Source: Sulfurirhabdus autotrophica (lineage in GTDB: Bacteria; Pseudomonadota; Gammaproteobacteria; Burkholderiales; SMCO01). Taken from it: a stretch of DNA of 60,686 bases. The notes under the pieces were generated by a model. It searched no databases. It saw only the letters and a list, made by a program, of their open reading frames with translations, and was not told the DNA's origin. Both the position numbers and the translations under genes were made by a program. The first letter of the stretch is position 1. Each line of letters starts with the position of its first letter. The stretch covers positions 1 to 60,686 of the forward strand of contig NZ_SMCO01000019.1 of assembly GCF_004346685.1 (NCBI RefSeq), read 5' to 3'. Shown here piece after piece: positions 44,488 through 54,153 of the stretch.

Positions 44488-46007
44488 ACGCTGCGTCCAC
44501 GACCTTTGCTTTGCATGGGTGCTTGTATCTGCTCCCGGCCTACAATTTCGGCTTGCCATTCATTGCGATGAGAATCAACCGTTTTGGTGCCAATTATCTG
44601 GTTATTTGCATCCCGAATGTTCGCTTCAACCACAACCCCTTTTGATTCAGCCACTTTAAGCCTGAGTTTGTCACCAGGCTTGGCATCTGCTTTTATCATG
44701 GCGTTTTTCAACCCCACACCCCATAAAATTCGTTCTTTGCCCGAATTGTCTTTGAGTTTGACAAAATAACTATTTTTTTCGTCTTTATCAAAATTGTAAT
44801 TGGCCTGCCCGTGCTCGATCAGCGTACCTTCGGGCACGCGTAATTGCACTTTTCCAACAGTCTGGTTAGTTTCTATTTTTTGTGTAACTGCTTGTTTCAC
44901 TGAATTAACAAATGAGGATTTGCTTGCATCGTCGTGAATTTTTTCTTTTGCAAATGCTTTCGCAGCGGCAATAGTCGCATAGGCATTCACTAGCGTTGGG
45001 TCCTGGCGCACTCCCTCAGACGGCGAAAGGCGTTCAAAAGCATTGGACCTGACTTCGATAGAATTTTCTTCGCGAATAAACGTGCTTCGGCGTTCCAGCT
45101 CTGCTTTGTCAAGTTCGGATGGCTTAAATCCATCTACATGAATACCCCGGACAGAGGCTTCAAGCCAAACTTCACGCTTGAAGGCGTCTGTTCCCCTCAC
45201 ACGCAATTCGTCCCAGCCTCGCGCATCAGCAATTTTTACCAAATCTTCCGCAACTTGCGGGCTACTGGAAGAGGTTTGCAGTTTGTCACCGCGATCAATA
45301 AAAGCAACGGTCTTTGCCGAGTCAAGATTGTGATACTTATCACCGACATGTAAATATTTTTTATTGATCTCTGGAGGAACAAACTTATATCGGGTGTTGG
45401 GTGCGGCAAACACATCCTCTCGTTCAATACTGTCGCCTGGTTTTACTTCCGGTGTTTTGTGGTTATTTACAGCCGCAACTGGCTCATTATCCGTTTCTAT
45501 CTGCTTTGATATTTTTGCGGCTTTTTCGGCACGAAGGCGTTTCTGGCGCTCAACCCATGCATGTATTTCCGTGTTGGTTTTTTTAACTTCATCCCGAATA
45601 CGGCCTTTCTCGTTTTCGCGCTCGATGATGTTAAGCGCATCATCAGGCGATTTTTGCACAACCTGGGTACCTAGCGATTGCTTTACAACATCACGTTCAT
45701 TTGCGTCAAGATGACGCACTGTTACAAGTTTGTTCAGGGTGTCTCGATCTCTTTCAGAAAGGTTTTTTTTCTGCGCAAAATCTTCCACTGATTCAGGGCT
45801 ATCAAAACGCTCAATAACACGACCAGTGCGACGAATAACCACATCGCGGGTTTTGCTGTCTATATCCGCGACAGACTTGCCTTTGCCTAAACTCTCCAGG
45901 GGTACACCTTGGGCATTTCTAATGGGCTCAGCCTTATCCGGGGAATCTTGGGTAACGTTCGTTGATTTAATCAGATCGATGCTGCTGACGTTTTCAGTAT
46001 TAGCCAT
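44484..46007 (-). CDS. LPD7-domain conjugation protein
   Basis: The protein has 507 residues. The LPD7 (large polyvalent protein-associated) domain is seen in KTVAFIDRGDKLQT then EDLVKIADARGWDELRVRG and WLEASVRGIHVDGFKP, about residues 225-300. In other plasmids this domain sits in the C-terminal part of TraI/MobA-type relaxases. Here it is on its own gene, 28 bp after the DUF192 gene. Its role is unknown; it may accompany the relaxase. Confidence 0.75.
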   Translation of the reverse strand: MANTENVSSIDLIKSTNVTQDSPDKAEPIRNAQGVPLESLGKGKSVADIDSKTRDVVIRRTGRVIERFDSPESVEDFAQKKNLSERDRDTLNKLVTVRHLDANERDVVKQSLGTQVVQKSPDDALNIIERENEKGRIRDEVKKTNTEIHAWVERQKRLRAEKAAKISKQIETDNEPVAAVNNHKTPEVKPGDSIEREDVFAAPNTRYKFVPPEINKKYLHVGDKYHNLDSAKTVAFIDRGDKLQTSSSSPQVAEDLVKIADARGWDELRVRGTDAFKREVWLEASVRGIHVDGFKPSELDKAELERRSTFIREENSIEVRSNAFERLSPSEGVRQDPTLVNAYATIAAAKAFAKEKIHDDASKSSFVNSVKQAVTQKIETNQTVGKVQLRVPEGTLIEHGQANYNFDKDEKNSYFVKLKDNSGKERILWGVGLKNAMIKADAKPGDKLRLKVAESKGVVVEANIRDANNQIIGTKTVDSHRNEWQAEIVGREQIQAPMQSKGRGRSV

Positions 46008-46035
46008 TTGGAAACCCCTCTGTTTGTTGAACCCA

Positions 46036-46482
46036 TTAAAATATAGGCAGGCCGGTAATTCGTGTGCCTTTTTTGACAGCCATTACTTGAAATACGCCTT
46101 GATTTACTTCAATTGCGAAGCGTGATGATTCACCAGTGCAGTATTGCTGTTTACTATTTGGTTGCATGTCATCAATTTGCATGACGTACCCGCGATGATT
46201 AATAAATGCGATAGAAAGAGGTATTAAAGTGTTCTTCATCCAAAAACAATGTTGTGTTGCTTGCGGTAATACGAAAAGCATTCCACTGTTTTTTGCTAAT
46301 GCCTGTCGATGCATTAACCCTTTGTGAATGTCAGTACCATCGCGTGCAACGTCCAACTGCAAAAAATTATTGCCCATGCGTAATGTCATGCGCTCCATGG
46401 GTTTGGATGCGTTCTGGCTGATTGCAACCCCCCACATGCCCATTAATGCTAAAACGGCATATATGATTAAACGACGGCCCAC
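46036..46482 (-). CDS. DUF192-family exported protein
   Basis: The protein has 148 residues. An N-terminal hydrophobic segment (LIIYAVLALMGMWGVAIS) anchors or exports it. The mature part has KGLMHRQALAKNSGMLFVLP and FWMKNTLIPLSIAF, the DUF192 signature. The function is unknown. It starts within the stop region of the virD4 gene (1-bp overlap) and is part of the transfer operon. Confidence 0.85.
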   Translation of the reverse strand: MGRRLIIYAVLALMGMWGVAISQNASKPMERMTLRMGNNFLQLDVARDGTDIHKGLMHRQALAKNSGMLFVLPQATQHCFWMKNTLIPLSIAFINHRGYVMQIDDMQPNSKQQYCTGESSRFAIEVNQGVFQVMAVKKGTRITGLPIF

Positions 46483-48374
46483 TACACGGATCGGACTAAG
46501 GTATTTAAGAACACATCCCGCAGATGCTCAATTTCGGTTTCCGTCATCTTGCCCTTCGGGGCCTCAATGGCTGAAAAGTCGCAAGAAAAATCCTCCAGGG
46601 ACAACTCTTCAATAGTGCTCATGTCGGCAACCTCTGCGACACGTGTTGCCACTGCTGCCGTTTCTTCAATAGCGTTGGGTAGCGATACGGGTGTTTCAAC
46701 GGTGCCCATTTTTGGTGCAATAGGCGCAACCCCGTTTCGACTTAAAAAGGCTTTTTCTTTCCAGGCAATGATTTTGTTGCAAAATATGGGATGCTGACCG
46801 CTAATAAGCACAATCTGTTTAGTCAGCGACATACGGCTGATTTCTTGCGGCATCATTAATGGACGGCCCTGTTCACTATGGGTTTCTGAATCATTATTCG
46901 TATCGAAGCCATTGCGCTTTGATTGGGATTTTGATTTCACGGTTTCCATGCCCAGCAGATCGGATAATTCTTTAGGGGTCTGACTGTCGCGTGCAGCTGG
47001 TGTGAAAAATACGGAACAATCAAATGATTCGAGGAAGGTTTTCGTGCTTTCGATAGAATAGGTTTCGCGTAACTGCGAAACACTTTGCACGATAGCAAGC
47101 AAACGAATTCCGAAACTTCGGAAATAAGTAATGCCATGAAAGATGGCTTCAAGCCTGCCTATTTGGGCAAACTCATCCATCGCCAGGAGCACTTCGTGCT
47201 TGTGCGAAGGATGCTTGCCAAATTCTTTCATTGAATTGAGATCAACCAGGTGTTGAAAAAACAGGTTGATAATGGGGCGTAAGGCAATTAAATCCGGACG
47301 TGCTGCCGTTATGTAAATCGATATGGGTTGGTTTCGAATTTCACAAATATTAAAGGTATTGGCGCTTGTGGCAAATCGTACAATCGGGTTTTTGAGCGGT
47401 GCCAACGCATTCGTGATCTGATCTTTTACGCCGCTATGGGTGTTTTCAGCGCGATTGCCTATAGTCGCAAAATCACGCACTGTTGCTGAATCAAGGGCAA
47501 TGATGCCCTCTTGTGCGTCTTTGACCATGCGCTTGGCAAATTTCTGAATCCCTTCGGGTATCTCAATAACATCGAGAATTGCACCCAGCGTACATTGTTG
47601 ACCCGTTTCAAAAAGAAAGAGCGCAATCGAACGAAACATTTCACGTGCGCCAGTGGCCCAAAACGTATCACCGTGAGAAGGATCCGGACATAAATAGCGG
47701 GCAATTTTTTCAATATCCGACACTCGAAAATGCCTGTCTTCTGAAACATAGGCAAATGGATCATATTGATGGGTGTGGTAATCACGCGCCAAAAAGTTTA
47801 ACTGATAAACTTTTTGCCCCATTGACTGCCGAAAACCACTGGTACGTTCGTAACATTCCCCTTTCATGTCCAGAGCTACCAGACTTCCCGGCCAGTTCAG
47901 ACAATTTGGGATCATGAGCCCTTGCGTTTTACCCGAACCAGGGGAAGCGGAAACGATGACATTTTTTCCTTGTTCGGCACCATCAAATAACAAAAACTTA
48001 CCCCGGCGTTTTCCCATGATGATGCCATCATGGTCTAATAAACCAGCGCCTCGAATTTCGCTGCTGCTCGCCCATCGCGCATCACCATGAAGCTTGCGCG
48101 GAGTCGGTTTAAAAATGAGTGCAAGGGGCAGGAGTAATGCTGAAAAACTTAATACAGAAGACGTGATTAAATCATCACGCCACTGGGTGTGACTGCCGTA
48201 CCAATACCAATATTGATAAATAGTGTAGGGTCTTATGTCTTCTAGGCGGGCTGCATGCGTGAAAGAACTAAAAAGAATACCGGCCAATTGCATCACAGCG
48301 AGCACCAGCACGCCAAGAAGCAAAACTAAAAAGGCTGGCTTAGCCCAGGGATTTGCGCTTGCTGGCCGGGTCAT
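46482..48374 (-). CDS. virD4: VirD4/TraG-type T4SS coupling protein
   Basis: The protein has 630 residues. Two hydrophobic segments precede the ATPase domain. Walker A SPGSGKT is at 144-150 and a Walker B-type LLAMDEFAQIGRLEA follows near residue 400. It couples the relaxosome to the secretion channel in the inner membrane. Its N-terminus overlaps the VirB11 gene by 35 bp. It is in the order of an MPF_T-type operon. Confidence 0.93.
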   Translation of the reverse strand: MTRPASANPWAKPAFLVLLLGVLVLAVMQLAGILFSSFTHAARLEDIRPYTIYQYWYWYGSHTQWRDDLITSSVLSFSALLLPLALIFKPTPRKLHGDARWASSSEIRGAGLLDHDGIIMGKRRGKFLLFDGAEQGKNVIVSASPGSGKTQGLMIPNCLNWPGSLVALDMKGECYERTSGFRQSMGQKVYQLNFLARDYHTHQYDPFAYVSEDRHFRVSDIEKIARYLCPDPSHGDTFWATGAREMFRSIALFLFETGQQCTLGAILDVIEIPEGIQKFAKRMVKDAQEGIIALDSATVRDFATIGNRAENTHSGVKDQITNALAPLKNPIVRFATSANTFNICEIRNQPISIYITAARPDLIALRPIINLFFQHLVDLNSMKEFGKHPSHKHEVLLAMDEFAQIGRLEAIFHGITYFRSFGIRLLAIVQSVSQLRETYSIESTKTFLESFDCSVFFTPAARDSQTPKELSDLLGMETVKSKSQSKRNGFDTNNDSETHSEQGRPLMMPQEISRMSLTKQIVLISGQHPIFCNKIIAWKEKAFLSRNGVAPIAPKMGTVETPVSLPNAIEETAAVATRVAEVADMSTIEELSLEDFSCDFSAIEAPKGKMTETEIEHLRDVFLNTLVRSV

Positions 48375-49443
48375 AATATATTTCCGTTATTCTTCGTACC
48401 TTGCGCATATTGCCTGCACCATCGTCGCGTATTAACTGATGCACTTGAATAATAATATCTACTTCGGCACGTAATAATCCCAGAATATCCTCACGTGCTA
48501 ACGTTCGGCCTTCTTCGGATTCTTTCACTCGTAAAGACAGCATTTCAAATGCGCCAGCGGCACTACCAGCATGAATCGTGGTAATCGAACCGGGATGGCC
48601 GGAACTGATATTGACGATGTAATCGTAAGCGACTCCGGAGCGTAGTTCGGCTAAAAGCACTCTGTCCGGCTTCATACGAAGGCACGCTTGTAATAGAGAT
48701 TTACCGGTTACATCTGAGGTGCCTTTCCCGCCCTCACTGTATAAAAGGTGTACGCGATTAGGGTGATTCTCAAAGAACATTTCGCGTACGTCTTCGATGG
48801 TTAGTAAACGTTCGTTTTCAGGGATTAAATTAACAAGTGCCCTGCCAAACGTTGTTTTTCCAGAACCTGTTGCCCCACTAATGACGATGTTTTTGCGTTC
48901 AGCAATGGCCAGTTTGTAAAAATCCCAATAACGCCTTGCTTCAAGCAATTTTAATAACTGCATTTCGACATTAACCAACCTGGAATAACCCGCTTGATTA
49001 GTATTGACTTTAAAGTCGGGTACTTCATTATGGAAGCCACTTGCTTCGTACTGTTCTTGCGTCATCGCTGTTAACGATGGTTTGCGGATCGTGATTGATA
49101 TCGTGCCTATTTCACAAGCAGGCGGTATGACGATTTGCACGCGTTCCCCGTCAGGGAGCGCCCCTGACAGAACCGGCCCTTGTTCATTGATTTTGTCACC
49201 GGAAAAAGTGGCGATTAAGGTTGCAAGCTTTCTGCACCAAGGCATCGTGATATTTGGATCGGTATATTTTACCCATCCATACGGGCCTTCTGTAAACACT
49301 TCTCCAGGCCGATTGATACAGATCTCCGTGAGCGTCTTGTCATCCAGCAGCGCTTTCAGCGGTTGCAAATATTCGCGTAAAGCAATATCACGCCCAGGGG
49401 CGACAGCTTCCACAGGCTGAATTGGCGTAGCGTTACTGACCAT
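48340..49443 (-). CDS. virB11: VirB11/TrbB-type traffic ATPase
   Basis: The protein has 367 residues from the ATG at 49443. A TTG 2 codons upstream is the longest frame, but AAGG lies 6 bases before the ATG. Walker A GATGSGKT lies at 192-199 (numbered from the TTG), with the Asp box TIEDVREM and the His box TTIHAGSA further on. It is a hexameric ATPase at the inner-membrane base of the T4SS. It overlaps virB10. Confidence 0.92.
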   Translation of the reverse strand: MVSNATPIQPVEAVAPGRDIALREYLQPLKALLDDKTLTEICINRPGEVFTEGPYGWVKYTDPNITMPWCRKLATLIATFSGDKINEQGPVLSGALPDGERVQIVIPPACEIGTISITIRKPSLTAMTQEQYEASGFHNEVPDFKVNTNQAGYSRLVNVEMQLLKLLEARRYWDFYKLAIAERKNIVISGATGSGKTTFGRALVNLIPENERLLTIEDVREMFFENHPNRVHLLYSEGGKGTSDVTGKSLLQACLRMKPDRVLLAELRSGVAYDYIVNISSGHPGSITTIHAGSAAGAFEMLSLRVKESEEGRTLAREDILGLLRAEVDIIIQVHQLIRDDGAGNMRKVRRITEIYYDPASKRKSLG

Positions 49444-50722
49444 TGGCAACCTTCAGAGAATAAACTGTGCGGAAATCTAAATCGCGAGCAACAAATACGC
49501 TGACTTGTTCGCCTTGGTTTTTATTCAAGGTTGGTGGAATATGAATGTTGTTTTCAACTGCGATGGATGCTGCATCTTTTGAGGTAGAAGCGGTACTTGA
49601 AGGATAAAAAACATTATTGCCGCCATTGCCGCCTTGGTTTGCATAACGCTGTGCTACTGCCCCGGCAACGTCATCGACAATAGACAGCAGCATGGCAGAA
49701 CCGAAACGCTCGAAGAAATGACTGTCTACTTCACCGTCAAATCCACTTCTGCCCAGTGTATCTGTACCAGGCGAGGCTAAATCAATAATGACGCCTTTTG
49801 TTGTTTTGGCGCGTGTCCATAAAACAAATATGCGTGATTGCCCTTGTTTTAATCCTGCTTGATACTGACCGGTCAATTCAGTACCGCGATCCAATAGAAT
49901 GACTTTCCCATCATCACCGTATACATGACGCGTCGTTGTGCATTTTGTCATGCCAGGATGATCTGAGGAAATAGCGGTATCAAGTGTGCAATGCACCATT
50001 GCGCCTTGGGCAATGGTAAATGTTCTGTCCGGTATTTGCGTCGCAGACACCGCTTTGAACTTGGAAGGGGTGAGCGCCTTATCCAGCGGCGAACTATTGG
50101 TTTCTGATTGTGAAAGCGATGGCATTCCCAGGGTGGTTTTGGCAACAGCATCATTCACAGCGGGTGATGTTGTACCAGAGCTTGTCAATGCAGCAGGCGT
50201 TGCTGCCGGTGACGGTGCTGAAGAAGGCGTGCTATTGCCACCAGGTATGCTAATGGTGGCATGTGATAATTGCCTTAATTCAAATTGACTTAATTCTTTT
50301 TTTTGCCCACTAACGGCATGGCCTGTTGCAGCCATTTTACCGTTCGGTGCAGGTATGACATTAATTGGCGATGCATTAGTAGCTGGTGGACTGGGCTTGG
50401 GCGGAGCCAGAACATTGGTACCGGCAACTTCATCAAAACGTTGATTGATGCTTGATTTTGGATCGTTCACATCACTCTTTGGCGCCACTTGAGGACCGGG
50501 AATTAGCCACATCACACCAGCCACCAGCAAGGCCACTGCCAATAGTGATATAGGCATGGCTTTGGCTTTGAAGTTTCTTTGATTCACCGATGGAATACCG
50601 CGCTCATCGTCAATAATCGGGGTGGCTTTGGTATTGTCAATCTTCTCAGGGCCGTCGGTTATGTCTTCCTTGCCGTTTTGGTCGTCCTGCTTGATTTCGC
50701 TACGCTCTAACCAGCTCTTCAT
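49433..50722 (-). CDS. virB10: VirB10-type T4SS core protein
   Basis: The protein has 429 residues. A cytoplasmic tail leads to one membrane segment (MPISLLAVALLVAGVMWLI, about residues 56-75), then a Pro/Ser-rich linker, then the outer-membrane complex domain with VILLDRGTELTGQYQAGLK and FERFGSAMLL. It spans the envelope as part of the core complex with VirB7 and VirB9. It overlaps virB9 by 4 bp. Confidence 0.92.
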   Translation of the reverse strand: MKSWLERSEIKQDDQNGKEDITDGPEKIDNTKATPIIDDERGIPSVNQRNFKAKAMPISLLAVALLVAGVMWLIPGPQVAPKSDVNDPKSSINQRFDEVAGTNVLAPPKPSPPATNASPINVIPAPNGKMAATGHAVSGQKKELSQFELRQLSHATISIPGGNSTPSSAPSPAATPAALTSSGTTSPAVNDAVAKTTLGMPSLSQSETNSSPLDKALTPSKFKAVSATQIPDRTFTIAQGAMVHCTLDTAISSDHPGMTKCTTTRHVYGDDGKVILLDRGTELTGQYQAGLKQGQSRIFVLWTRAKTTKGVIIDLASPGTDTLGRSGFDGEVDSHFFERFGSAMLLSIVDDVAGAVAQRYANQGGNGGNNVFYPSSTASTSKDAASIAVENNIHIPPTLNKNQGEQVSVFVARDLDFRTVYSLKVANGQ

Positions 50723-51618
50723 TGATTTTCTCCTTTGATGATGCGCTGAATCTGTTCAGAAGATGTGGCTGTTGGGCTGGATGGCGAAAAGACCTCTGGG
50801 TTATCGTTATAGATACACGTGATAGTCCCGCCGAGACGCAAAACAAATTGTTTTGCAACCCGTTGCACGACCATAACGTCACCGGCATCTCCATCAACAA
50901 ATTTATTCACTATGCTTTCTGTTGCGTCTTCATTCACAACGAATACGGTGGGTAAATCCTGTTGGGCGTAAAATTTGAAATAAGTAAACGTACCGTCATC
51001 CCAAACCTCATACGGCTTGATTACTTCAGATCCCATATAGGAATAATCGTAATTTTTGAGTCGCTTGCTTGAGGCGTTTTTAGCGTCTTTGAGTTTGCGG
51101 GCTTGCGCTTCCTGAATAGAAGAAAGTGCGTCTTTCGCAGCTTGTAATTTCGCCCTTACCTCACCCGCTTGTATTTTTAATGCCGCTTGAGCTGCTTCAT
51201 CTTCTGGGTAGGTAAAGCGTAATCCGAAAGTTTGATCTCGATCCTGCGCCTGGCTCTTGTATGTTTCTTTCGGAAATGGCCGAACATTCAAATCAAAGTA
51301 ATAAATGCGTTTGGTGGTAATGACCGTTAAATTGGCATCTGCATTTTCAACTCTTGGTTGTATGACAACCTTGTTGTCTGCTACGTTTTCAATATTCCAG
51401 CCTAAATCAAATCCAACCAGTTTAACGATTGCTTCGTCGTTATTAAGGCTAACGGTGGTTGGGAAACCAAAAAACCCGGTAATTTTGTAAACCTGATTTT
51501 CGTGATATTCAGCCGTTCTGACCCGAAAATCCGCATCACCGCGTGCAGGGGTTTTTAAGGCGTTAGCGCTGTTAATCACACTTAAAAGCGCTATGGCTAT
51601 GATAGTGCGCTTCATCAT
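50719..51618 (-). CDS. virB9: VirB9-type T4SS core protein
   Basis: The protein has 299 residues with a signal peptide (MMKRTIIAIALLSVINSANA). The mature part begins LKTPARGDADFRVRTAEYHE, and the C-terminal part has NYDYSYMG and VFVVNEDATES, a CagX/VirB9-type beta sandwich. It joins VirB7 and VirB10 in the outer-membrane core. It overlaps virB8 and virB10 by 4 bp each. Confidence 0.9.
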   Translation of the reverse strand: MMKRTIIAIALLSVINSANALKTPARGDADFRVRTAEYHENQVYKITGFFGFPTTVSLNNDEAIVKLVGFDLGWNIENVADNKVVIQPRVENADANLTVITTKRIYYFDLNVRPFPKETYKSQAQDRDQTFGLRFTYPEDEAAQAALKIQAGEVRAKLQAAKDALSSIQEAQARKLKDAKNASSKRLKNYDYSYMGSEVIKPYEVWDDGTFTYFKFYAQQDLPTVFVVNEDATESIVNKFVDGDAGDVMVVQRVAKQFVLRLGGTITCIYNDNPEVFSPSSPTATSSEQIQRIIKGENQ

Positions 51619-52448
51619 GGATTTTCCCTTACAATCGGTTTGGGTGCGGCTAGTGGCGCAGGTACTTCTATGGCTTGAGGTGGTTCAAATAAAGGTTTTT
51701 GTGGTTCAGGCGATCTTACCGTCTCTGCAATTTTTGCCTGGGCTTCTGTTGTGGAATCATCCACAACGTATTCAGGATCATTGCGGTAATGCGTTACTTG
51801 AAATCCAATAGGATTGACGCCCCGCGCTTCTTCGCCTGCCGGTTGTGATACATACCGGAATTCAATGGTTGCAATCCAATGCGTGGGGATTTTTGCACCG
51901 GCTTTTTGTTCAAAGCGAACATATCGCACTTGTGCAACATTCTTACTAACAAAACTGGTGTTTTTTATATGTATGGTCGCTGTTCCCAATTCACCATAAT
52001 GCTTATAAGGACCGTTGGGATTCTCAAATGAGAAGTCTTGTTTTAATTCAATTCTGGCTTTGGGTGCAGTAAAAAGTACCGCTTCCTTGTAATTGTTATC
52101 AAGTTGGGCGCGCGTGTAAGTTTCCCGCAGTGTGACCACCTTTCGTAAAAAATACTTAGACATGGTTTCATCGTAAGTGCTTTTCGCATCTTTGATCTTA
52201 ACTACTTGATCTACGATACCCGTTGATGCATCCACTCTCACCAAATAGGGTTCAATGCTGTGTAACGGGATTAACGCTGCCAAAGCCCCACCCAGCGTCA
52301 ATGCCAGTACACCGGCTGCACCTGCAACAATCCAGGCTGTGCGCCGTGACTTTTTAAGCTCGATGAATCTGTCTTCATCCCAGGATTTTGCTTCCTTGTA
52401 ATAGGCTTCTTCTTCTTTTTTTGTCACAGGTGTGTTCGCTTTTTTCAC
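51615..52448 (-). CDS. virB8: VirB8-type T4SS protein
   Basis: The protein has 277 residues. After a cytoplasmic N-terminus and one membrane segment (AWIVAGAAGVLALTLGGALA, about residues 38-57), the periplasmic NTF2-like VirB8 domain runs to about residue 230. A Pro-rich tail follows. It is an inner-membrane assembly factor. Confidence 0.9.
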   Translation of the reverse strand: MKKANTPVTKKEEEAYYKEAKSWDEDRFIELKKSRRTAWIVAGAAGVLALTLGGALAALIPLHSIEPYLVRVDASTGIVDQVVKIKDAKSTYDETMSKYFLRKVVTLRETYTRAQLDNNYKEAVLFTAPKARIELKQDFSFENPNGPYKHYGELGTATIHIKNTSFVSKNVAQVRYVRFEQKAGAKIPTHWIATIEFRYVSQPAGEEARGVNPIGFQVTHYRNDPEYVVDDSTTEAQAKIAETVRSPEPQKPLFEPPQAIEVPAPLAAPKPIVRENP

Positions 52449-52711
52449 AGACCATCCTCCGTCCAGGTATATACAGACTTTGCAGGAGAAGTTTTTGTAT
52501 TTGATGCATCAGTTGTATTGGCTTTTGCGGTCGGACTTTTCAAGGCAGGTTGTACAACGTCCTGGGTAATAGGATGATCTACGCGCGCCGTGTTAATGGG
52601 CTTTTTGTTTGAACCGTCGCATCGTGGAGGTCTGGTTGTTGCACAACCAGATAAAGCCATAAGTGCGAACACTACAATCAGGCCCATAACTATACTTGTA
52701 CGGTTTGACAT
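52445..52711 (-). CDS. virB7: VirB7-like lipoprotein
   Basis: The protein has 88 residues from the ATG at 52711, with AAGGAT before it. A longer frame is possible but starts in a hydrophobic stretch with no ribosome site. The lipobox LSGC (about residues 21-24) follows a short hydrophobic signal. It is probably the lipoprotein that stabilises VirB9. Overlap with virB8 is 4 bp. Confidence 0.75.
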   Translation of the reverse strand: MSNRTSIVMGLIVVFALMALSGCATTRPPRCDGSNKKPINTARVDHPITQDVVQPALKSPTAKANTTDASNTKTSPAKSVYTWTEDGL

Positions 52712-52795
52712 ATTATCCTTGCCCAGAAACATGTAAATAACAATTATTGTTATAATATATACCATATATAGGTATTTACAATAACAGGAATAGTT

Positions 52796-53824
52796 TTATT
52801 TTGTGGAAACTGAATTGCCACTTGAAAAACGATTTTTAACCGCTTTGTAAGCTTTCGTGGCGGTGCGTGATGCAGCGGGAACGGCTCCCCGCCATTCTGT
52901 TCCGCGTGAACCATCTGCACGTCTGAATTCTTCGCGGCGTAAGGTGCCGCGTCTTGCTGCGCCTGCACCACGGCCTAGTTTATTACCAGTCCAGCCAATT
53001 GCACCGAGCGTACCTACTTGTACGCCTCCAGCAAGGCCTGAGGCGATGCCAGTGACTTGCATTAATATGACGAAACATGCGCCTCCTACGATCATCATAG
53101 GAATAATTGCACTAAAGCCTGCGCCTGAATTTTTAATTGCAATATCAAGAGAGGGCAACCATAAAGCAAACATAATCATCACTACAGCAGCAACTAATGC
53201 GTAAATGAATAGATAATTTAAAGCTTGGCTTATCCAAGATTGAAAGAAGCTTTTGGTCGAATCAAATAACAACATTGCAATAAATAATGGACCTAAAGCT
53301 ATGATAATTCCCAAGGCAATTTTAGAAAGAAGAATGAGGGCTGCACCATAAAGTACTATTATTCCTGTAAAAATCCAGGTAACTAGCGCTGCAAGTGAAT
53401 CAGCAAATGCTTGGCTTATAGATAGGCTGGTAATTGACATAAAAGCATTAGCGATGTCATTACCTTTATTGAGAGCAACATCCATAACGGCTTGAGGGCT
53501 GGTGGTTGCTCCAATTAATGTACTCGCCAATTGGGCGGGGGTATTGTAAAGAAAGTTAGCAATAACTGGGCCGTATACGCCCGTACCAAGTGCAATTACA
53601 CCAATTAAAACAATGCGAAAAATTCTACTTACTGCGTCACTCATAGGCTCATCGATTAATCCACGCCACATCGCAAGTCCCCATAAAAAAATATAGACAG
53701 TAACAAGCGTTTTAAACGGGACTATGGATGCAGCAGATACTCTGCTTGCAGCACTAAGCATAAATCCAGTAATTGCCGTATCAACATCAACAAATAATGG
53801 AGCGACAATAGTAGGTAAGGACAT
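52796..53824 (-). CDS. virB6: VirB6/TrbL-type membrane protein
   Basis: The protein has 342 residues with many hydrophobic segments, about six, from residue 35 to 260. The N-terminal PLFVDVDTAITGFM and the central SITSLSISQAFADSLAALV fit VirB6. The C-terminal tail is basic and Gly/Arg-rich (GRGAGAARRGTLRREEF). It is an inner-membrane channel component. Confidence 0.88.
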   Translation of the reverse strand: MSLPTIVAPLFVDVDTAITGFMLSAASRVSAASIVPFKTLVTVYIFLWGLAMWRGLIDEPMSDAVSRIFRIVLIGVIALGTGVYGPVIANFLYNTPAQLASTLIGATTSPQAVMDVALNKGNDIANAFMSITSLSISQAFADSLAALVTWIFTGIIVLYGAALILLSKIALGIIIALGPLFIAMLLFDSTKSFFQSWISQALNYLFIYALVAAVVMIMFALWLPSLDIAIKNSGAGFSAIIPMMIVGGACFVILMQVTGIASGLAGGVQVGTLGAIGWTGNKLGRGAGAARRGTLRREEFRRADGSRGTEWRGAVPAASRTATKAYKAVKNRFSSGNSVSTK

Positions 53825-53908
53825 TGTTTTAACCTAAAAATATACTGATATATTTTTTAACAATATTAAAATTTAAATAATGGTATTGCTCTTTGTAATA
53901 GCATTATT

Positions 53909-54139
53909 CTATTTAACCCATTTATGGTTAGCTCTTGCTTGTAAGGCAGCTTGCGATGCGTTGATACAATCTGGATCATCTTTATATTTACCTAGATTGT
54001 TCATGCATTTAGCCATTAAGCTATTTCTTTCTGAATCATTTTTTAAGTAATAATCAACAGTTTTTGGCTCAACTTTTGGTGTGCAAGCAGAAAGCGCAAA
54101 AAAAATCATCATTAAAATATTTATAAGTTTAATTTTCAT
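53909..54139 (-). CDS. eexN: EexN-like entry-exclusion lipoprotein
   Basis: The protein has 76 residues from the ATG at 54139, with GGAGGA 6 bases upstream; a longer frame starts inside virB5. LSAC near residue 18 is a lipobox. The mature part has KTVDYYLKNDSERNSLMAKC and PDCINASQAA, the EexN pattern. It probably blocks transfer into cells that already hold the plasmid. It lies between virB5 and virB6. Confidence 0.85.
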   Translation of the reverse strand: MKIKLINILMMIFFALSACTPKVEPKTVDYYLKNDSERNSLMAKCMNNLGKYKDDPDCINASQAALQARANHKWVK

Positions 54140-54153
54140 ATTTGAATCCTCCA

